A DNA stretch of 64,000 nucleotides from Nocardioides albus (lineage in GTDB: Bacteria; Actinomycetota; Actinomycetes; Propionibacteriales; Nocardioidaceae), in assembly GCF_014648255.1 (NCBI RefSeq), contig NZ_BMQT01000001.1, positions 1 to 64,000 of the forward strand, read 5' to 3'. The first letter of the stretch is position 1, and each line of letters begins with the position of its first letter. The notes under the pieces were generated by a model. That model was not told where the DNA came from. It worked only from the letters and a program-made list of their open reading frames with translations, and searched no databases. Made by a program: the position numbers and the translations under genes. This document shows positions 63,006 through 64,000 of the stretch, piece by piece.

Positions 63006-64000
63006 TTGATCGTGACCGTCACCCAGTCGGAGCGGGAGACGTTGCCGAGCGGGTCCACTGCTTCGATGCGGTACTTCTGCGCCGAGCGGCTGGGGCGGCC
63101 GGTGTCGGTGAACGTCATCGCGGCGTGCTTCCAGAACGGGGCCGTGACCTTGACGGTCTTGATCGGCGTCGAGTCGATCGAGCCCCGGTAGAGCTTGTAG
63201 GTGACGGTGGCGTTGTCCTTGTCGGGGTTGCCCGGCCACTTCAGCGTGGCCTTGCCCGCAGAGGGCGAGGACCCCGTCAGCGCCCACGCCGCGCCCTTCA
63301 GCGTCGGGCCGACCTTGTTGGGGGCGACGTCCTTGACGGCGAACCGCACCAGGCCCTGCTGGGCGACGCCGTTGACCTTCAGGAACTCGCCGCCGAACAG
63401 GACGTACCTGGTGTTGGCAGTGACCGTCCACGTCGACTGCTTGGCACTGGTGAAGGTGCCGTTGGTCCACTTGGGGTACCACTCCAGGAACTCCGGGCGC
63501 GGGGTCCCGGGGTGGTCGGGGTAGCCGTACTTGTCGTCGGCGATGTTGGTGCCGCGTACGTCCTGGGTGGTGGCGGTGGCGTGGTGCCACGCCCGCGGCT
63601 TGGTCTCCGGGAAGCCACCGGAGGTGTCACAGCCGTGCTTGTGGCTGGCCTGGTAGACCACATCGGCGGTGGGCCAGATGGCGTAGGTGTCGCCATGGCA
63701 GTCCTCGAGCCAGGTCAGCTTGCCGGTGGCCCAGTCAGCCTTGAAGGAGCCCTCGGAGTTGCCGCCGCTGCCGTAGTCGTAACCGGTGCCGTAGAAGCTG
63801 GTGCCGTCGGACTCGAGCGACAGGATCGCCGCCGCGGAGCCGCCGTTGCGGACCTCGGAGTTGACCGGCAGCGCCAGCGACTTGCCCGAGGAGACCTCGA
63901 TCCGGGCCAGGCCATAACCCGGGTTGGAGGAGCCGTTGACGCTGGTGAACGCGCCGCCGATGACGATCTTGGTGCCGTCGGAGGAGACCACGATGTCGTT
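63002..64000 (-). CDS. beta-propeller-like extracellular protein (partial, 5' end beyond the window)
   Basis: At least 332 residues, open to the window edge on the minus strand. GGAFTSVNG and FGGEFLKVNGVAQQGLVRF are delta-60-type repeats, typical of surface or secreted propeller proteins. The last 95 residues look like a fibronectin type III domain (ATLKWPGNPDKDNATVTYKLYRGS, QKYRIEAVDPLGNVSRSDWV). Probably a surface protein tied to the adjacent polysaccharide genes; the N-terminus and any signal are not visible. Confidence 0.75.
   Translation of the reverse strand, partial: NDIVVSSDGTKIVIGGAFTSVNGSSNPGYGLARIEVSSGKSLALPVNSEVRNGGSAAAILSLESDGTSFYGTGYDYGSGGNSEGSFKADWATGKLTWLEDCHGDTYAIWPTADVVYQASHKHGCDTSGGFPETKPRAWHHATATTQDVRGTNIADDKYGYPDHPGTPRPEFLEWYPKWTNGTFTSAKQSTWTVTANTRYVLFGGEFLKVNGVAQQGLVRFAVKDVAPNKVGPTLKGAAWALTGSSPSAGKATLKWPGNPDKDNATVTYKLYRGSIDSTPIKTVKVTAPFWKHAAMTFTDTGRPSRSAQKYRIEAVDPLGNVSRSDWVTVTIK

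Noticed and set aside
63005..63590. N-terminal extension of the glycosyltransferase frame
   Set aside because: It overlaps the propeller gene in another frame and is Arg/His/Gln-rich; the GT2 fold starts at 63005.

Overview
The window is a high-GC actinobacterial chromosome segment, most likely from a Nocardioides-type member of the Propionibacteriales (an inference). Supporting signs are the GC-rich coding bias, frequent GTG/TTG starts, mycothiol metabolism (mca), a GreA-DUF4307-Mca neighbourhood, a SARP/AfsR regulator, a fused CydDC, and gene order resembling the core run of Mycobacterium tuberculosis from mfd-mazG-eno-ftsB-DUF501-ppx to cbs-metB-greA-mca.

Layout. 0-14 kb: mca and a small membrane protein, DUF4307, greA, ilvA, an AI-2E-type permease, a MutL/GlmL-like protein, cystathionine gamma-synthase, msrA, GNAT and DinB proteins, an oxidoreductase pair behind a KstR-type operator, an acetyltransferase, YigZ and a TauE permease. 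14-21 kb: an apparent operon of a SARP-NB-ARC-TPR regulator, a MoxR-type AAA ATPase and a VWA protein. 21-33 kb: YchJ, a GAF histidine kinase convergent with a NarL-type response regulator that closes a cydA-cydB-cydDC operon, then a large LuxR-type ATPase regulator. 33-46 kb: cystathionine beta-synthase, SGNH hydrolase, Bax inhibitor-1 protein, an odd tRNA(UAA), peptide deformylase, ACT protein, Ppx/GppA, DUF501, FtsB, a small lipoprotein, enolase, a secreted phytase-like protein, and an HxlR/nitroreductase pair. 46-58 kb: MFS permease, MazG, NUDIX, mfd, and small regulator/oxidoreductase pairs (AKR/MerR, SDR/TetR), a VanY-like lipoprotein and a siderophore-interacting protein. 58-64 kb: start of an exopolysaccharide locus (tyrosine phosphatase, Wzz/BY-kinase, Wzy-like polymerase, glycosyltransferase, partial repeat protein).

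The most unusual feature is a dispersed repeat family. A 10-bp core close to CGAGACGTCA recurs at an exact 21-bp period (seven codons, about two helical turns), several copies in one orientation followed by several in the opposite orientation. Five large arrays and one small one lie at 10.9, 16.5, 25.6, 26.35, 35.7 and 48.1-48.4 kb. Three are translated: two sit in frame at domain boundaries of CydDC, and one forms the tail of the MFS permease and reaches the stop codon of mazG. Separately, a 48-bp near-palindrome is embedded in frame in the MutL-like gene, and two small lipoproteins 8 kb apart define an apparently unnamed two-cysteine family.

Sulfur and redox functions recur (MetB, CBS, Mca, MsrA, cytochrome bd with CydDC), but the genes sit in separate transcription units.
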